A stretch of 64,000 nucleotides of DNA from Virgibacillus ihumii (GCF_902726655.1 NZ_CACVAN010000001.1:744001-808000); one strand, 5' to 3'; counted from the stretch's first letter, positions 25,075-35,418 are shown. The notes: generated from the letters alone by a model not told the origin. Translations and numbers: made by a program.

Positions 25075-25458
25075 TTACATTGTTGTTAATGGTGGCTCCT
25101 GTTCAACAAGCCGGACAACTCTGTTTTCTTCATCCATTAGTGCGACTTTCGGTTTATAATTTGCAAGTTCATCGTTCGCTACCAGTGCATAGGATACAAT
25201 TATTACAATATCCTCTTTTTGGACAAGCCGTGCAGCCGCCCCGTTCAAGCAGATAACTCCGGACCCTCTTTCACCAGGTATGACATAGGTCTCCAATCGG
25301 GTTCCATTATTATTGTTCACCACTTGTACTTTTTCGTGCGGCAAAATATCAGTCCGGTCAAGAATATCCTGGTCGATTGTGATACTGCCAACATAATTCA
25401 AATTTGCTTCGGTAACATGGGCACGATGAATTTTAGCCTTCATCATGGTGCGGAACAT
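25075..25458 (-). CDS. panD: Aspartate 1-decarboxylase
   Basis: Makes beta-alanine for pantothenate. Pyruvoyl enzyme: self-cleavage at the Gly-Ser pair in [13 protein letters not shown] (Ser25) is preserved; [10 protein letters not shown] near the start and [20 protein letters not shown] later are family features. 127 residues. Last gene of panB-panC-panD. Confidence 0.97.
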   Translation of the reverse strand: MFRTMMKAKIHRAHVTEANLNYVGSITIDQDILDRTDILPHEKVQVVNNNNGTRLETYVIPGERGSGVICLNGAAARLVQKEDIVIIVSYALVANDELANYKPKVALMDEENRVVRLVEQEPPLTTM

Positions 25459-25474
25459 GCCGTTTCCCCCTATT

Positions 25475-26335
25475 TTATCTTGTTAAGTTTCCTTCACTGT
25501 CAAATATCAGGTTGTCAATCAATCGCGCTTGACTGAATTGTACTGCTGCAGCAAGAATAAAATGATTCCCGGTGTCTGTTACCGGCTCTAATTCCGGATA
25601 GCTCAGTAATTCCACATAATCGACAGTGCCGGATATTTTATCATCAATCATCTTGTTTACCTCTTTTACAATCATAGCAGGAATAAAATTACCGTCAATA
25701 ACGAATTGTCTGCCTTGATCCAATGCTTTATGCAGCCATATAGCTTCCTGGCGTTCCTGAACGGTTAAATTAACATTGCGGCTGCTTTTTGCAAGTCCAT
25801 CCGGTTCCCTGACAATCGGCAGTGTGACCAATTCAATCGGGAAATTTAAATCATTGATAAGTGCTTGTACGATAGATGCCTGCTGGGCATCCTTAATCCC
25901 GAAATATGTTTTATCAGGGCGGACGATATTAAACAACTTGATGAGAACAGTGGCAACTCCCTCAAAATGTCCGGGTCTGGATTTTCCGCACATCACGTTT
26001 GTTCGCCGGTTCGTGATTATTTCCAAAGTCATTTTGGATGGATACATATCAATTGCTTCAGGGACAAATAAAATATCTACTCCTGCTTCCTCTGCCGCTC
26101 TGCTGTCATTTTCCAGATCACGGGGGTACCGGTCAAGATCTTCGTTGGCGCCAAACTGCAATGGATTAACAAATATACTTGTAATGGTTTTGTCGTTTTC
26201 ATTTACCGATTCTTTCATAAGTGAAAGATGACCTTCATGAAAATAACCCATTGTGGCGACAAATCCTATACTGTTTTCGTTTCCTAATTGCAGCATCAAC
26301 TGCTGCATTTCCTTTACTGAACGTATAATTTGCAT
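25475..26335 (-). CDS. panC: Pantothenate synthetase
   Basis: ATP-dependent joining of pantoate and beta-alanine. HIGH-like motif [56 protein letters not shown], and the KMSKS-equivalent KSSRNVNL. 286 residues. GGAAAGAG before the ATG; 5 bases after panB. Confidence 0.97.
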   Translation of the reverse strand: MQIIRSVKEMQQLMLQLGNENSIGFVATMGYFHEGHLSLMKESVNENDKTITSIFVNPLQFGANEDLDRYPRDLENDSRAAEEAGVDILFVPEAIDMYPSKMTLEIITNRRTNVMCGKSRPGHFEGVATVLIKLFNIVRPDKTYFGIKDAQQASIVQALINDLNFPIELVTLPIVREPDGLAKSSRNVNLTVQERQEAIWLHKALDQGRQFVIDGNFIPAMIVKEVNKMIDDKISGTVDYVELLSYPELEPVTDTGNHFILAAAVQFSQARLIDNLIFDSEGNLTR

Positions 26336-26340
26336 ACAAT

Positions 26341-27180
26341 CTACTCTTTCCTATTGGTTTTCGGCAAAAGATTTTTATCCTTTATGTTAAATGTGTGTTC
26401 TGCTGCTGGGAATGTTTGTTTTCGGACATCTGAGATATAGGCTTCCAAACTGTCTTTTCCCGTTGAATTAAAATCGGCATAAGGTTTTACAAATTTAGGA
26501 AGTCTATCCACCCCATATTTCAATATATCATGGTAGACAAGCACCTGACCGTCACAATCCGGCCCTGCGCCGATGCCGATGGTTGGGATTATGATTTCTT
26601 CCGTAACAATGGCTGCAAGCTCTTCTGGAACACATTCCAAAACAAGTGCAATTGCCCCACTGTCTGCAAGATTTTTGGCATCCTGCAACAGCTTTTCACC
26701 TGCTTCTCTGTCTTTCCCCTGAACTTTATAACCACCAAGTACATTAACCGATTGCGGTGTCAATCCGAGATGTGCTACCACTGGAATCCCGGCTTCCGTT
26801 AGTCTCCGGGTTGTATGAAGAATTTCCTCATTCGCACCTTCCAGTTTAACCGCTTGGGCATCTGTTTCCTGGATAAGCTTTTGGGCATTTTGCATCGTTT
26901 GATCCTGTGAGATGTGGAAGGACATAAACGGCATATCCACAACAACAAACGTATCCTGGGCTCCCCGTCGAACAGCTTTTCCATGGTGGATCATGTCGCC
27001 AATCGTAACTTTTATGGTGGAATCATAACCGAGTACTACCATTCCTAACGAATCCCCAACCAAAATCATGTCAACTCCCGCAGCTTGAGCCGTCTTCGCT
27101 GATGGGAAATCATAGGCAGTCACCATGGCAATTTTGCGATTCTCCATTTTCATTTTCTGCATGTCTGTTCTCGTCAGCAT
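26341..27180 (-). CDS. panB: 3-methyl-2-oxobutanoate hydroxymethyltransferase
   Basis: First committed step of pantothenate synthesis, using methylene-tetrahydrofolate. TIM-barrel protein with [36 protein letters not shown] and [21 protein letters not shown]. 279 residues. I start at the ATG at 27180, which overlaps the birA TGA by one base; a GTG one codon earlier is possible. GGGGG precedes at 7 bases. Confidence 0.96.
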   Translation of the reverse strand: MLTRTDMQKMKMENRKIAMVTAYDFPSAKTAQAAGVDMILVGDSLGMVVLGYDSTIKVTIGDMIHHGKAVRRGAQDTFVVVDMPFMSFHISQDQTMQNAQKLIQETDAQAVKLEGANEEILHTTRRLTEAGIPVVAHLGLTPQSVNVLGGYKVQGKDREAGEKLLQDAKNLADSGAIALVLECVPEELAAIVTEEIIIPTIGIGAGPDCDGQVLVYHDILKYGVDRLPKFVKPYADFNSTGKDSLEAYISDVRKQTFPAAEHTFNIKDKNLLPKTNRKE

Positions 27181-28175
27181 CACGCATCCCCCGTTTCTTT
27201 AAACCACTCGATTTCTGCTGAATATATTTTTTCAATCCTGCCAGTGTCATCCTGAATCAGTAATGCGCCATCCTCACCAATCCCGATAAATTTTGCATAC
27301 CACTCATTCCGCAATGTTTTAATCAATAACCGTTTACCGATTTTATACCCGTAATACTCCCAATTTTGTTTAACTATTTGAAATCCATCAGTTATGTATG
27401 TATCATATGCTGTCTCAAATGCTGCCAGAATACGCTGAATAAGGTCTTTCAGGTTCCAATTTTCACCTGTCTCAACAGCTAATGAAGTCGCCCTATCCTT
27501 AATGTCATCCGGTATCTCCCCGGTACTTTGATTAACATTAATTCCTATTCCGATTACGACATATTGAATCTGATCTTGTTCTGCCTGCATTTCCGTCAAG
27601 ATACCCGCTGTTTTCTTATCCGCGATGAGAATATCGTTTGGCCACTTAATCTTTGGGTTTGTCTTGGTATATGATGAAAAAACTTCCGCCAGTACTGTTG
27701 CTGTCAGCAGTGTCAGTTGTGGTGCGAGATTAGGCGGGATGTCGGGTTTGAGAATAAGACTCATCCAAATCCCTTTTCCCTTGGAAGAATGCCAGTAACG
27801 GTTCATTCTTCCCTTCCCCTTCGTTTGCTCATCGGCAATGATAACCGTTCCATCACCAGCACCTTCTTGAGCTGTCTTATGTGCCAACTGCTGGGTGGTG
27901 GAAATGGAATCCCGGTGGATAATTTTCTTACCCAGCCATTCCGTTTGTAACCCCCACTGAAGCGTATTTTCGCTTACCTTATCAGGGAACTTAATAATTC
28001 GATAACCTTTACGCGATACACCTTCTATCGTATATCCATCCTTTTCCAGTTCGCGCATATGTTTCCAGATAGCACTGCGGGAAACATTCAATTTTTCAGA
28101 AAGAAATTGTCCGGACACATATTTATCGTTGCTCGCTGATAACAGCTCAATTAATTTATTGCGGTTGGATTCCAT
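27180..28175 (-). CDS. birA: Bifunctional biotin--protein ligase / biotin repressor
   Basis: Attaches biotin to carboxylase carrier domains and represses biotin genes. N-terminal winged helix ([29 protein letters not shown]), biotin/ATP site with [20 protein letters not shown] (GxGRxxR loop; the second position is Lys where Gly-Arg-Gly-Arg is common), KWPNDILI, and a C-terminal SH3-like cap. The ATG at 28175 is favoured by AAAGGA spacing over the one at 28184. Overlaps the 3' end of cca by 25 bases. Confidence 0.94.
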   Translation of the reverse strand: MESNRNKLIELLSASNDKYVSGQFLSEKLNVSRSAIWKHMRELEKDGYTIEGVSRKGYRIIKFPDKVSENTLQWGLQTEWLGKKIIHRDSISTTQQLAHKTAQEGAGDGTVIIADEQTKGKGRMNRYWHSSKGKGIWMSLILKPDIPPNLAPQLTLLTATVLAEVFSSYTKTNPKIKWPNDILIADKKTAGILTEMQAEQDQIQYVVIGIGINVNQSTGEIPDDIKDRATSLAVETGENWNLKDLIQRILAAFETAYDTYITDGFQIVKQNWEYYGYKIGKRLLIKTLRNEWYAKFIGIGEDGALLIQDDTGRIEKIYSAEIEWFKETGDA

Positions 28176-29350
28176 TTTATCCATTCCTTTAAGTCTTTTT
28201 TGTTATTATTCACTTTTCCGGTTACGACTGCAAATTCAACAGCATTCAGGACATCTTTTATCCATGGACCACTGCTCCGGTCGGGAAACAGCTGTTTTAC
28301 ATCATTTCCATCAATAACCAATTCCTGTCTTGAATGAATCGGTAATATACTTTCCCACTTCATTATATCGTTTAATACAGCGTGTTTGTCCATCAGTAAG
28401 TTTATCAAAATAACAAATGAGGGATAGCATGCTGCTGGTAAACAATATACAAGCCAGCTGTTCATCCCACTGTGATTAAACTGATGAAGTGCCCGTATTA
28501 AATCATTGGCTGCACGCTTTTCTCTGTTGGAACATTTCCATTGGCTGCTCCAGTACTGAATGGTAATTTCCGGCTTTAGATAATGGAATAAAGCTGTAAC
28601 AGCTCCAAACGATGGAACAGGTGTCAATCTGTCCGGCAGCTTATGTATCAAATGGTGATAATGTCTGAATACCGGAAGATGGTAATCCAATTGTGTTTCT
28701 TTTAAATAGTCGATGCCCCTTTGCACGTGTTTGCCTGCGAAGAATTTCTCTACTTCCTGTTTAATTCGTTCAACAGCGATAGTTTCAACTTCCTGCTTTA
28801 CAAGCTTCATGTTATCTAATGTATCATCACTTATGGAAAATCCAAGCTGACTGGAAAAACGTAGTGCCCGGATAATACGGAGTGGATCCTCCTGAAACCG
28901 TTCAAAACCATTTCCTACTGTCCGGATGACTTTTTTTGCTATGTCATTTTTGCCTTGAAATAAATCAATGATTGTCCCGTCTCTGTCCATTGCCAATGCG
29001 TTGATGGTGAAATCACGACGCTGCAAATCCTCGTCAATCGACTGAATGAATGTAACTGAATCGGGGTGTCGCTGGTCTGAATATTCCCCATCTGTTCGAA
29101 AGGTCGTTACCTCGTATGACTGACGGTTGTGGCGAACAATGACAGTGCCATGCTGCAAGCCGACTGGTATGACATTATCAAATATCTCCTGTACCGATTC
29201 AGGGGATGCGGAAGTGGCTATATCAACGTCACCTATATTTCGTCCGAGAATCATATCCCGTACACAGCCACCGACAAAATATGCCTTATGATTATAGGAC
29301 TCAAGACGTTCCAGTATTTCTTTAGCTTCATCAAAAAAAGTTATCTGCAT
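28151..29350 (-). CDS. cca: CCA-adding tRNA nucleotidyltransferase
   Basis: Adds or repairs the 3' CCA of tRNAs. Class II nucleotidyltransferase: FVGGCVRDMILG, GDVDIATSASPESV (catalytic DxD), RRDFTINALAM, and EDPLRIIRALRFSSQLGF. About 399 residues. An upstream ATG at 29362 overlaps bshA; the one at 29350 has GGTGAG nearby, so it is preferred with modest certainty. Part of the bshA-cca-birA-panB run. Confidence 0.94.
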   Translation of the reverse strand: MQITFFDEAKEILERLESYNHKAYFVGGCVRDMILGRNIGDVDIATSASPESVQEIFDNVIPVGLQHGTVIVRHNRQSYEVTTFRTDGEYSDQRHPDSVTFIQSIDEDLQRRDFTINALAMDRDGTIIDLFQGKNDIAKKVIRTVGNGFERFQEDPLRIIRALRFSSQLGFSISDDTLDNMKLVKQEVETIAVERIKQEVEKFFAGKHVQRGIDYLKETQLDYHLPVFRHYHHLIHKLPDRLTPVPSFGAVTALFHYLKPEITIQYWSSQWKCSNREKRAANDLIRALHQFNHSGMNSWLVYCLPAACYPSFVILINLLMDKHAVLNDIMKWESILPIHSRQELVIDGNDVKQLFPDRSSGPWIKDVLNAVEFAVVTGKVNNNKKDLKEWIKWNPTAIN

Positions 29351-29355
29351 TGGTC

Positions 29356-30480
29356 TCACCATTTCAATATTTCGTCATAAAGAGCGTTGTACTGATTAAC
29401 AATGTCCTGTGAAGAAAAATTATTTCTTGCACGTTCAAGCGCATTTTTAGAGAAACGTTCCAACAGTGCATCATCGCTCAGCAGATCAATAGCATATTCA
29501 GCTGCTTTTTGTGTGTTGCCAACTTCCACTAAATAACCGGAATTGCCATGATCGATCACTTCCGGAATGCCGCCTATGGTTGTCCCGATGCATGGTACCT
29601 CACAGGACATTGCTTCCAGAAGTACCAGACCAAAGCTTTCTTTTTCAGATAAGAGCAGTTTAAGATCCGAAATGGAAAGCAAATCACTTACGTTTTTCTG
29701 TTTGCCCGGAAATAGTACTTTATTCTGAATACCCAGTTGTTTGGTAAGTTGAACAGCGTTTGAATATTCCGGTCCATCACCAACCAGCACAAGCTTAGCT
29801 TTTAGATGCTGCTGTATTTTATCGAACGTATAAATTACATCTTGGACACGTTTCACTTTGCGGAAATTCGAAATATGAATAATTACCTTTTCATCTTCTT
29901 TAATACCATAATGGTGTTTGATGCTTGGGTGCTCTCTTTTTACGTAATTCTCTTCATTAACAAAATTATAAATAACGTGAATGTTTTTTTCCACACCAAG
30001 CATTTCTTTTGTTTGATTCACTAGACTCTGGGAGACTGCTGTTACCGCATCTGAATTTTCGATTCCATGTCTGATAATAGTTTTAAGTGAATGATCATAG
30101 CCCAGAACGGTAATATCAGTGCCATGCAGTGTTGTAACAATTTTCACATCATGGTCTGCGATATCCTTGGCTAAAATTGCACAAATCGCATGTGGCATTG
30201 CATAATGAACATGAAGGATATCCAGCTTTTCCTGGTCGATTACTTCAGCCATTTTGTTGGCCATCGCAAGGTCAAACGGCGGATATTGAAAAACCGGGTA
30301 GTGATTTAATTCCACTTCATGATAAAAAATCGCGGGATTAACATGATTCAGCCGAAATGGCAGGCTTGAGGTGATAAAATGAATTTCATTGCCCTGTTCC
30401 GCCAGCAGCATTCCCAATTCTGTTGCGATAACGCCTGATCCACCCACCGTCGGATAACATGTGATACCTATTTTTTTCAT
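29356..30480 (-). CDS. bshA: Bacillithiol glycosyltransferase BshA
   Basis: GT4-family enzyme joining GlcNAc from UDP-GlcNAc to L-malate, first step of bacillithiol synthesis. [20 protein letters not shown] at the N-terminus, [10 protein letters not shown], and the nucleotide-sugar segment [19 protein letters not shown] with the E-x7-E motif. 374 residues. ATG overlaps the mgsA stop as ATGA. The deacetylase gene bshB1, which lies between mgsA and bshA in B. subtilis, is absent here. Confidence 0.95.
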   Translation of the reverse strand: MKKIGITCYPTVGGSGVIATELGMLLAEQGNEIHFITSSLPFRLNHVNPAIFYHEVELNHYPVFQYPPFDLAMANKMAEVIDQEKLDILHVHYAMPHAICAILAKDIADHDVKIVTTLHGTDITVLGYDHSLKTIIRHGIENSDAVTAVSQSLVNQTKEMLGVEKNIHVIYNFVNEENYVKREHPSIKHHYGIKEDEKVIIHISNFRKVKRVQDVIYTFDKIQQHLKAKLVLVGDGPEYSNAVQLTKQLGIQNKVLFPGKQKNVSDLLSISDLKLLLSEKESFGLVLLEAMSCEVPCIGTTIGGIPEVIDHGNSGYLVEVGNTQKAAEYAIDLLSDDALLERFSKNALERARNNFSSQDIVNQYNALYDEILKW

Positions 30481-30899
30481 TCGCTATAACCTTCTTCTTT
30501 CTGTTGTTTCAGTACGTCTCTCCATGAAAAATTCCCATTTGCCAATGCACGTATAACTATCTCAGCTGCAGCAATATTGGTTGCAAGCGGAATTAAATGA
30601 ACATCACACAGGCGCATCAAAGCACTGACATCAGGTTCATGCGGCTGTGCAGTTAATGGATCCCGTAAAAAAATAACGATGTCCATTTCATTGTTGGCAA
30701 TTTTTGCACCAATTTGCTGGTCTCCTCCAATTGGTCCCGACTGAAACCGGAATACCTCCAAGCCCGTCTCTTCGGAAATTTTTTTACCCGTGGTGCCTGT
30801 AGCAAATAATTGATGATTTTTTAAAATATGCTGATATGCAATGCTGAAATTAATTATGTCCTGCTTCTTTTTATCATGAGCAATTAAGGCGATGTTCAT
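30477..30899 (-). CDS. mgsA: Methylglyoxal synthase
   Basis: Converts dihydroxyacetone phosphate to methylglyoxal, a glycolytic bypass. [29 protein letters not shown] (phosphate loop), [20 protein letters not shown] and [16 protein letters not shown] with catalytic Asp residues. 140 residues. Sits between dapB (12 bases) and bshA (4-base overlap). Confidence 0.96.
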   Translation of the reverse strand: MNIALIAHDKKKQDIINFSIAYQHILKNHQLFATGTTGKKISEETGLEVFRFQSGPIGGDQQIGAKIANNEMDIVIFLRDPLTAQPHEPDVSALMRLCDVHLIPLATNIAAAEIVIRALANGNFSWRDVLKQQKEEGYSE

Positions 30900-30911
30900 T
30901 TCATCTTCCTC

Positions 30912-31709
30912 CTAGTCAAGAATGTTATCCAATCCATAAACCAGTTCGTTCATGCTCATGACTTTATTGACCGCCAATTTCACACCGGCCATAAAGGATT
31001 CACGGTTATAGGAATCATGTTTGATGGTAAGGGTTTGGCCCGCTCCTCCGAAAAGTACTTCCTGATGTGCAACCAATCCCGGAAGACGTACGCTGTGTAT
31101 ACGAATTCCATCATTTTCTGCACCTCGTGCACCATCCAAGGTTTCCTTTTCATCCGGATGACCTTGTTGTTTTGAATCTCTTGTTTCTTTGATTAGATCA
31201 GCAGTTTTTACAGCTGTCCCCGATGGTGCGTCCAATTTTTTATCATGGTGCTTTTCAATAATCTCCACGTCAGGCAAATATTTGGCAGCTTCTTTTGCGA
31301 AGCGCATCATCAATACAGCACCTACGGCAAAGTTAGGGGCGATGATACAGCCTGTACCATGTGATTCCGACAAATCCCTTAATGCATCAATTTGATCCGG
31401 TGTAAATCCGGACGTTCCAACAACCGGACGAACATCATATAACAATGCCAGTTTTGTATTGACAAAGCCTGCTTCAGGAACAGTTAAATCAATCAGAACA
31501 TCCGCATCCGTTTGTTGTAGACATTCTTCCGGATCTTCGTAAAATGGTACATCCAAGTCCGGAAGACCATCTATTTCATTCATTTTCTTTCCGTTATGTT
31601 TCCGGTCGATACACGCTGTAAGAACAAAACTTTCCTCGCTGCTAACCATTTTTACAGCCTCAGAGCCCATTCTACCTCGCGGCCCGGCAATAATTATGTT
31701 AATGCTCAT
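30912..31709 (-). CDS. dapB: 4-hydroxy-tetrahydrodipicolinate reductase
   Basis: NAD(P)H-dependent step of the DAP/lysine pathway, also feeding dipicolinate for spores. NAD motif INIIIAGPRGRMGSEAVKMV, VGTSGFTPDQI, APNFAVGAVLMMRFA, and EKHHDKKLDAPSGTAVKTA with the catalytic His-Lys pair. 265 residues from the ATG at 31709, preceded by GGAGGG; the longer frame lacks a site. Confidence 0.96.
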   Translation of the reverse strand: MSINIIIAGPRGRMGSEAVKMVSSEESFVLTACIDRKHNGKKMNEIDGLPDLDVPFYEDPEECLQQTDADVLIDLTVPEAGFVNTKLALLYDVRPVVGTSGFTPDQIDALRDLSESHGTGCIIAPNFAVGAVLMMRFAKEAAKYLPDVEIIEKHHDKKLDAPSGTAVKTADLIKETRDSKQQGHPDEKETLDGARGAENDGIRIHSVRLPGLVAHQEVLFGGAGQTLTIKHDSYNRESFMAGVKLAVNKVMSMNELVYGLDNILD

Positions 31710-31742
31710 AAAAGTCCCTCCACACATTTCGCTAATTGCGTT

Positions 31743-32078
31743 TTATTTCTTTGTCCATCTGTCTTTATCTCTCGTCTCGATTTTGCTCATTGAGTGCTCA
31801 AATGCTTCAGATAAATCAATATTAAGTGAGTTCGCAAAACACGACAGAACAAATATGATATCGCCTAACTCCTCTTCCACAGTCTTTTCCGTCTCAGAGG
31901 ATTTTTTAGGTTTTTCCCCATAATAATGATTGACCTCACGAGCCAGTTCACCACTTTCCTCCGTTAATCTTGCCATCAGACTGAGTGGTGAAAAGTAACC
32001 TTCCTTAAACTGGGATATGTAAGCATCAACCCGTTGCTGGATTTCCTGTGTGCTGTAATTTGTATGTTTTGTTGTCAT
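31743..32078 (-). CDS. ypjD: MazG-like nucleotide pyrophosphohydrolase YpjD
   Basis: Small all-alpha NTP pyrophosphatase. Metal-binding ESGELAREVNHYYG and EEELGDIIFVLSCFANSLNI show the E-x2-E...E-x2-D pattern. 111 residues from the ATG at 32078, with GAGGAG 8 bases before. First gene of the leftward ypjD-dapB-mgsA-bshA run; house-cleaning role inferred from the family. Confidence 0.92.
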   Translation of the reverse strand: MTTKHTNYSTQEIQQRVDAYISQFKEGYFSPLSLMARLTEESGELAREVNHYYGEKPKKSSETEKTVEEELGDIIFVLSCFANSLNIDLSEAFEHSMSKIETRDKDRWTKK

Positions 32079-32240
32079 ATACACATCTCCTCAGCTATTC
32101 AATCTTCTTTAATGTTAGCTAATCAGCATTACTTTGACAAATGTTTACGTTTAAAACCCGGGAGAAATTTTTATGATTGACCTTATAAAAAGTTTCAACC
32201 TGCGATAAATGCCTAATCTTTCAGTTAGTCTTACTTCAAT

Positions 32241-32269
32241 TTGTTTACCGGGTTGATATTGTCTATAAT
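32241..32269 (+). promoter_or_regulatory. SigA-type promoter of ypjC
   Basis: TTGTTT (32241-32246), 17-base spacer, TATAAT (32264-32269); start near 32276, short leader with GGAGG before the ATG at 32295. Confidence 0.75.
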
Positions 32270-32294
32270 ATTTATGAAATGGAGGTAAATCGCT

Positions 32295-33167
32295 ATGGTT
32301 TTTGGTTTGAAATTAAAAAACATATTTTTTATTCTGCTTGGTTCCGCAATTTTTTCGTTTGGCATTGTTCATTTTAATATGCAGAACAACTTGGGTGAAG
32401 GTGGATTTACTGGTATTACACTATTATTGTATTTTCTCTGGGGATGGGATCCCGCAATTTCCAATCTGCTTCTCAATATTCCGGTTTTCTTTATCGGGTG
32501 GAAATTTTTAGGGAGGAATACATTTTATTACACAATCATTGGAACAGCAGCCGTATCCGTTTTTTTATACGTGTTTCAGATCAATCCGATCGAAATAGAC
32601 CTGCATTCTGATATGACGCTCGCAGCGCTATTTGCCGGTGTTTTTATCGGTGTCGGATTGGGTATCATATTCCGCTATGGGGGAACCACGGGCGGAGTTG
32701 ATATTATTGCAAGACTAGTCCATAAATATGTCGGTTGGAGTATGGGAAGAACAATGTTTCTGTTCGACTTTGTTGTTATCACTACATCTGTGTTTTCCAT
32801 TCTGGACCTTGTCAATGGTATGTATACACTGGTGGCAGTCTACGTTGGCGCCCGTGTCATTGATTTTATTCAGGAAGGGGCGTATTCCGCCCGTGGTGCA
32901 ACCATTATCTCAAGCTGCAGTGATGATATTGCCAGTAAAATCATTCAGGATATGGATCGTGGTGTTACCGTTTTATCCGGTCGCGGCAGCTTTACCGGTG
33001 AACAACGCGATGTTCTTTACTGTATCGTTGGCAGAAATGAAATTGTCCGGTTAAAAAATATTATTAATGATGTTGACCCTCATGCATTTGTTGCGGTAAG
33101 TTCCGTACACGACGTTGTCGGCGAAGGGTTCACACTGGATGAAAATAAAAACCCGATAAATGATTAG
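32295..33167 (+). CDS. ypjC: YitT family membrane protein YpjC
   Basis: 290 residues: five or six membrane spans in the first 190 residues (GSAIFSFGIVHFNMQNNLGE, LFAGVFIGVGLGIIFRYGGT, with the GGTTGGVDIIA signature), then a cytosolic C-terminal DUF2179 domain (VTVLSGRGSFTGEQRDVLYC). Function unproven. Divergent from ypjD; in B. subtilis ypjC is also next to ypjD. Confidence 0.9.
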   Translation: MVFGLKLKNIFFILLGSAIFSFGIVHFNMQNNLGEGGFTGITLLLYFLWGWDPAISNLLLNIPVFFIGWKFLGRNTFYYTIIGTAAVSVFLYVFQINPIEIDLHSDMTLAALFAGVFIGVGLGIIFRYGGTTGGVDIIARLVHKYVGWSMGRTMFLFDFVVITTSVFSILDLVNGMYTLVAVYVGARVIDFIQEGAYSARGATIISSCSDDIASKIIQDMDRGVTVLSGRGSFTGEQRDVLYCIVGRNEIVRLKNIINDVDPHAFVAVSSVHDVVGEGFTLDENKNPIND

Positions 33168-33204
33168 GTTGTTTTATATTTAAAGCTATGTGAACAGTTG
33201 AACA

Positions 33205-33603
33205 AAACTGCGACATAAACTGCTGGAATGAGTTCTATAATTACATCCATCTCTCGCCCTGCCGTCCGGGATCGCTCCGGGCGGATGCTTTCCGCGGGCA
33301 CGGCCTCAGCCTCCTCGAGAAAACCACTCTGCGGGGTCTTCGGACACGTGCTGTTCCCGCAGGAGTCACCGCCCTCCGCTCACCCGGACTAGTGTAGTGG
33401 TATCATTCGTTTTTCTATAACGATTTCGATTCCAGCAAAGAGTGCCTAGACTCCGTAGCGCGACAGCGCAAGGAGGCTCATCAGCCGCCCACGGTAAAGA
33501 AGACACTGCGAAAGCTTGCTTGAGCAGGTCGCGCTTATGCTCGAAAGTGAAAGCGACGTGTATTTCCGCAGCGGTGGTAGAACATCATACTATGTCGCAG
33601 TTT
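33205..33603. repeat. 399-bp non-coding element with 13-bp inverted termini
   Basis: AAACTGCGACATA (33205-33217) is the exact complement of 33591-33603. The interior has two GC-rich modules: a palindromic block (TTTCCGCGGGCACGGCCTCA, CTGCGGGG...CCCGCAG) at about 33250-33395, and a block at 33455-33575 (ACGGTAAAGAAGACACTGCG, CTTATGCTCGAAAGTGAAAG) that matches, inverted, the element at 7067-7368. The termini resemble the IS1182-type end CTGGGACATAA with one change in that stretch. The gap 33168-33767 otherwise holds only a terminator. Confidence 0.8.
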
Positions 33604-33674
33604 ATGGAAATTTTGTCGGTAACAAACGATGAAAAATATATACTGTCTTTATAATTACTATTGCAAACCACAGC

Positions 33675-33716
33675 AAAAAGTGTCATGATTTTATTTAGAA
33701 AATCATGACACTTTTT
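33675..33716. terminator. Bidirectional terminator between ypjC and yugP-like gene
   Basis: Perfect 18-bp stem AAAAAGTGTCATGATTTT / AAAATCATGACACTTTTT with a 6-base loop. Confidence 0.92.
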
Positions 33717-33767
33717 ATATTTATCAATCGATTGTAATTATACAACAGGGTATTTTTCCTTAATTTT

Positions 33768-34454
33768 TTATTCGTTGCTTGCTGCATAGATAAGAATAAA
33801 TCTTACCAGCTCTGCAACTGCTACGAGTGCTGCAGCTACATATGTCAATGCAGCAGCATTCAGCACTTTCTTGGTTTCTCTTTCTTCGTTGTTCCGTATG
33901 GTTCCTGTTGAAACAAGCTGTGCCATTGCTCTGTTCGACGCATCAAACTCAACCGGCAATGTAACCAATTGGAACAGTACTGCTGCTGACATGAATATGA
34001 TGCCAAACAGAAGCATTCCGGACATATTCAGCAGGATTCCGGCAATGATCAGGAAAAATGAAATATTTGATCCTGTTGCCGCAAGCGGTGCCAGCGAAGA
34101 CCTGAAACGCAGGAAAGCATAATCCTGAGCATCCTGGATAGCGTGTCCGACTTCGTGCGCCGCAATAGCTGAGGATGCCATTGACTGTCCGTGATAATTT
34201 CCTCTGGACAATCTTACAACTTTTTTACGTGGATCATAATGATCAGACAATACCCCTTTGGTTTCTTGTACTTCTACATTATAGATCCCATTATCATTTA
34301 AAATTTTCCGGGCTACTTCCGCACCGGTCATGTGGGAAGAAGTTGCCTTTTTCGAATATTTTTTATAGGTTCGTTTTACTTTTGATTGTGCCCATATCGG
34401 TATTATTAACAGTAACGCAATGTATATTAAATAACCGCCAAGACCACCCAGCAT
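33768..34454 (-). CDS. Zinc metallopeptidase, YugP family
   Basis: Membrane-bound putative peptidase, 228 residues. N-terminal span (LGGYLIYIALLLIIPIW), HExxH zinc site in AIAAHEVGHAIQDAQDYAF, then three further hydrophobic segments with PVEFDASNRAM between. Matches the YugP/COG2738 family. In B. subtilis yugP lies elsewhere, so its place between ypjC and ypjB is a local rearrangement. Substrates unknown. Confidence 0.88.
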   Translation of the reverse strand: MLGGLGGYLIYIALLLIIPIWAQSKVKRTYKKYSKKATSSHMTGAEVARKILNDNGIYNVEVQETKGVLSDHYDPRKKVVRLSRGNYHGQSMASSAIAAHEVGHAIQDAQDYAFLRFRSSLAPLAATGSNISFFLIIAGILLNMSGMLLFGIIFMSAAVLFQLVTLPVEFDASNRAMAQLVSTGTIRNNEERETKKVLNAAALTYVAAALVAVAELVRFILIYAASNE

Positions 34455-34514
34455 TGTTCATTCCTCCATTAGATATCTTATTAAGGTCAATTTTAGTCAA
34501 ATTTGTCTGCAAAG

Positions 34515-34769
34515 TCAACTATTTGAGTCATTGTTCACATTTTTTTTCTTTTCTGCTTTATATTTTCTCCAACTTACGTATGTTAATGTAACCGCTATAC
34601 ACCCACCGACAATAATGGTCATCCAATATAATGGTACCATTGATGAATGGTTTGTCTTGGCAAAAATCAGTGTTTCTGCGATTTCTCCCGCATGAACAGA
34701 ACCAGGCGCCGCCAACAGCAAAATCCCTATGAGTATGAACAATCGATGGAATTTCCGCTGATGTTTCAT
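34515..34769 (-). CDS. Short YpjB-like protein (signal peptide plus C-terminal span)
   Basis: 84 residues from the ATG at 34769 (GAGGTG six bases before). Signal-peptide-like start HRLFILIGILLLAAPGSVHA, a short outer segment, and a C-terminal span ending in VSWRKYKAEKKK, which resembles the end of the sporulation protein YpjB. YpjB of B. subtilis is about 260 residues, so most of its outer domain would be missing. Position next to ypjA supports the link; without alignment this remains tentative. Confidence 0.6.
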   Translation of the reverse strand: MKHQRKFHRLFILIGILLLAAPGSVHAGEIAETLIFAKTNHSSMVPLYWMTIIVGGCIAVTLTYVSWRKYKAEKKKNVNNDSNS

Positions 34770-34836
34770 AGAGATCACCTCACATAGCTTCTTCTAATCT
34801 AATGTATGTGAGGCCCAAACAATATATAACATGCAG

Positions 34837-35418
34837 TTACATTAACGCTGGATTCTTTTTGTTCACAGTCAGTTTATAAGCAATTGCGATGGAAATTATG
34901 CTTAACCAAAATGTAAAATATCCAATCTCATCCATATATGAAGATAAGGAGGAATAAACAGGCATCATTTCAAATACATAATCGATAATGTCATTATGCA
35001 GTGTCCAAATGGCGGCTGCCATAATATGACGAAGTTTTATTTTGTAAAAAGGGGCATAAAGAAGTCCTTGCACTGCCATGGCTCCGTGTGAAGCCATCAG
35101 CATATAGCCCTGCCAATTCAGAGAACCTTCAACAACGAGGGTGAGCAAATTCATAACTACTGCCCATACACCATATTTAAACAAGGTGATGACTGCTAAT
35201 GCTTCAATATATGGTGTGCTTTTGCCAAACAGGAAAAACAGAAGAAATATCGTAAAAAACAAGCTGGCAGTCGGACTATCCGGTACAAATATCAAAAAAA
35301 TATCAGGTGTTGCCGCGAGCTGAAAGCGATACCAATAATATCCATAAAGTGTTCCAAGCAGATTGATAATAAATAGTATAAAAATGAACCCTTTGTCCAA
35401 CAGTATGTATCTGATCAT
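34837..35418 (-). CDS. ypjA: DUF1405 family membrane protein YpjA
   Basis: Polytopic membrane protein, about 193 residues with five or six spans. FIINLLGTLYGYYWYRFQLA, FVPDSPTASLFFTIFLLFF and HGAMAVQGLLYAPFYKIK are typical DUF1405 features. The ATG at 35418 after GAAAGGA is chosen over a longer frame. Follows qcrC as in B. subtilis. Function unknown. Confidence 0.86.
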   Translation of the reverse strand: MIRYILLDKGFIFILFIINLLGTLYGYYWYRFQLAATPDIFLIFVPDSPTASLFFTIFLLFFLFGKSTPYIEALAVITLFKYGVWAVVMNLLTLVVEGSLNWQGYMLMASHGAMAVQGLLYAPFYKIKLRHIMAAAIWTLHNDIIDYVFEMMPVYSSLSSYMDEIGYFTFWLSIISIAIAYKLTVNKKNPALM

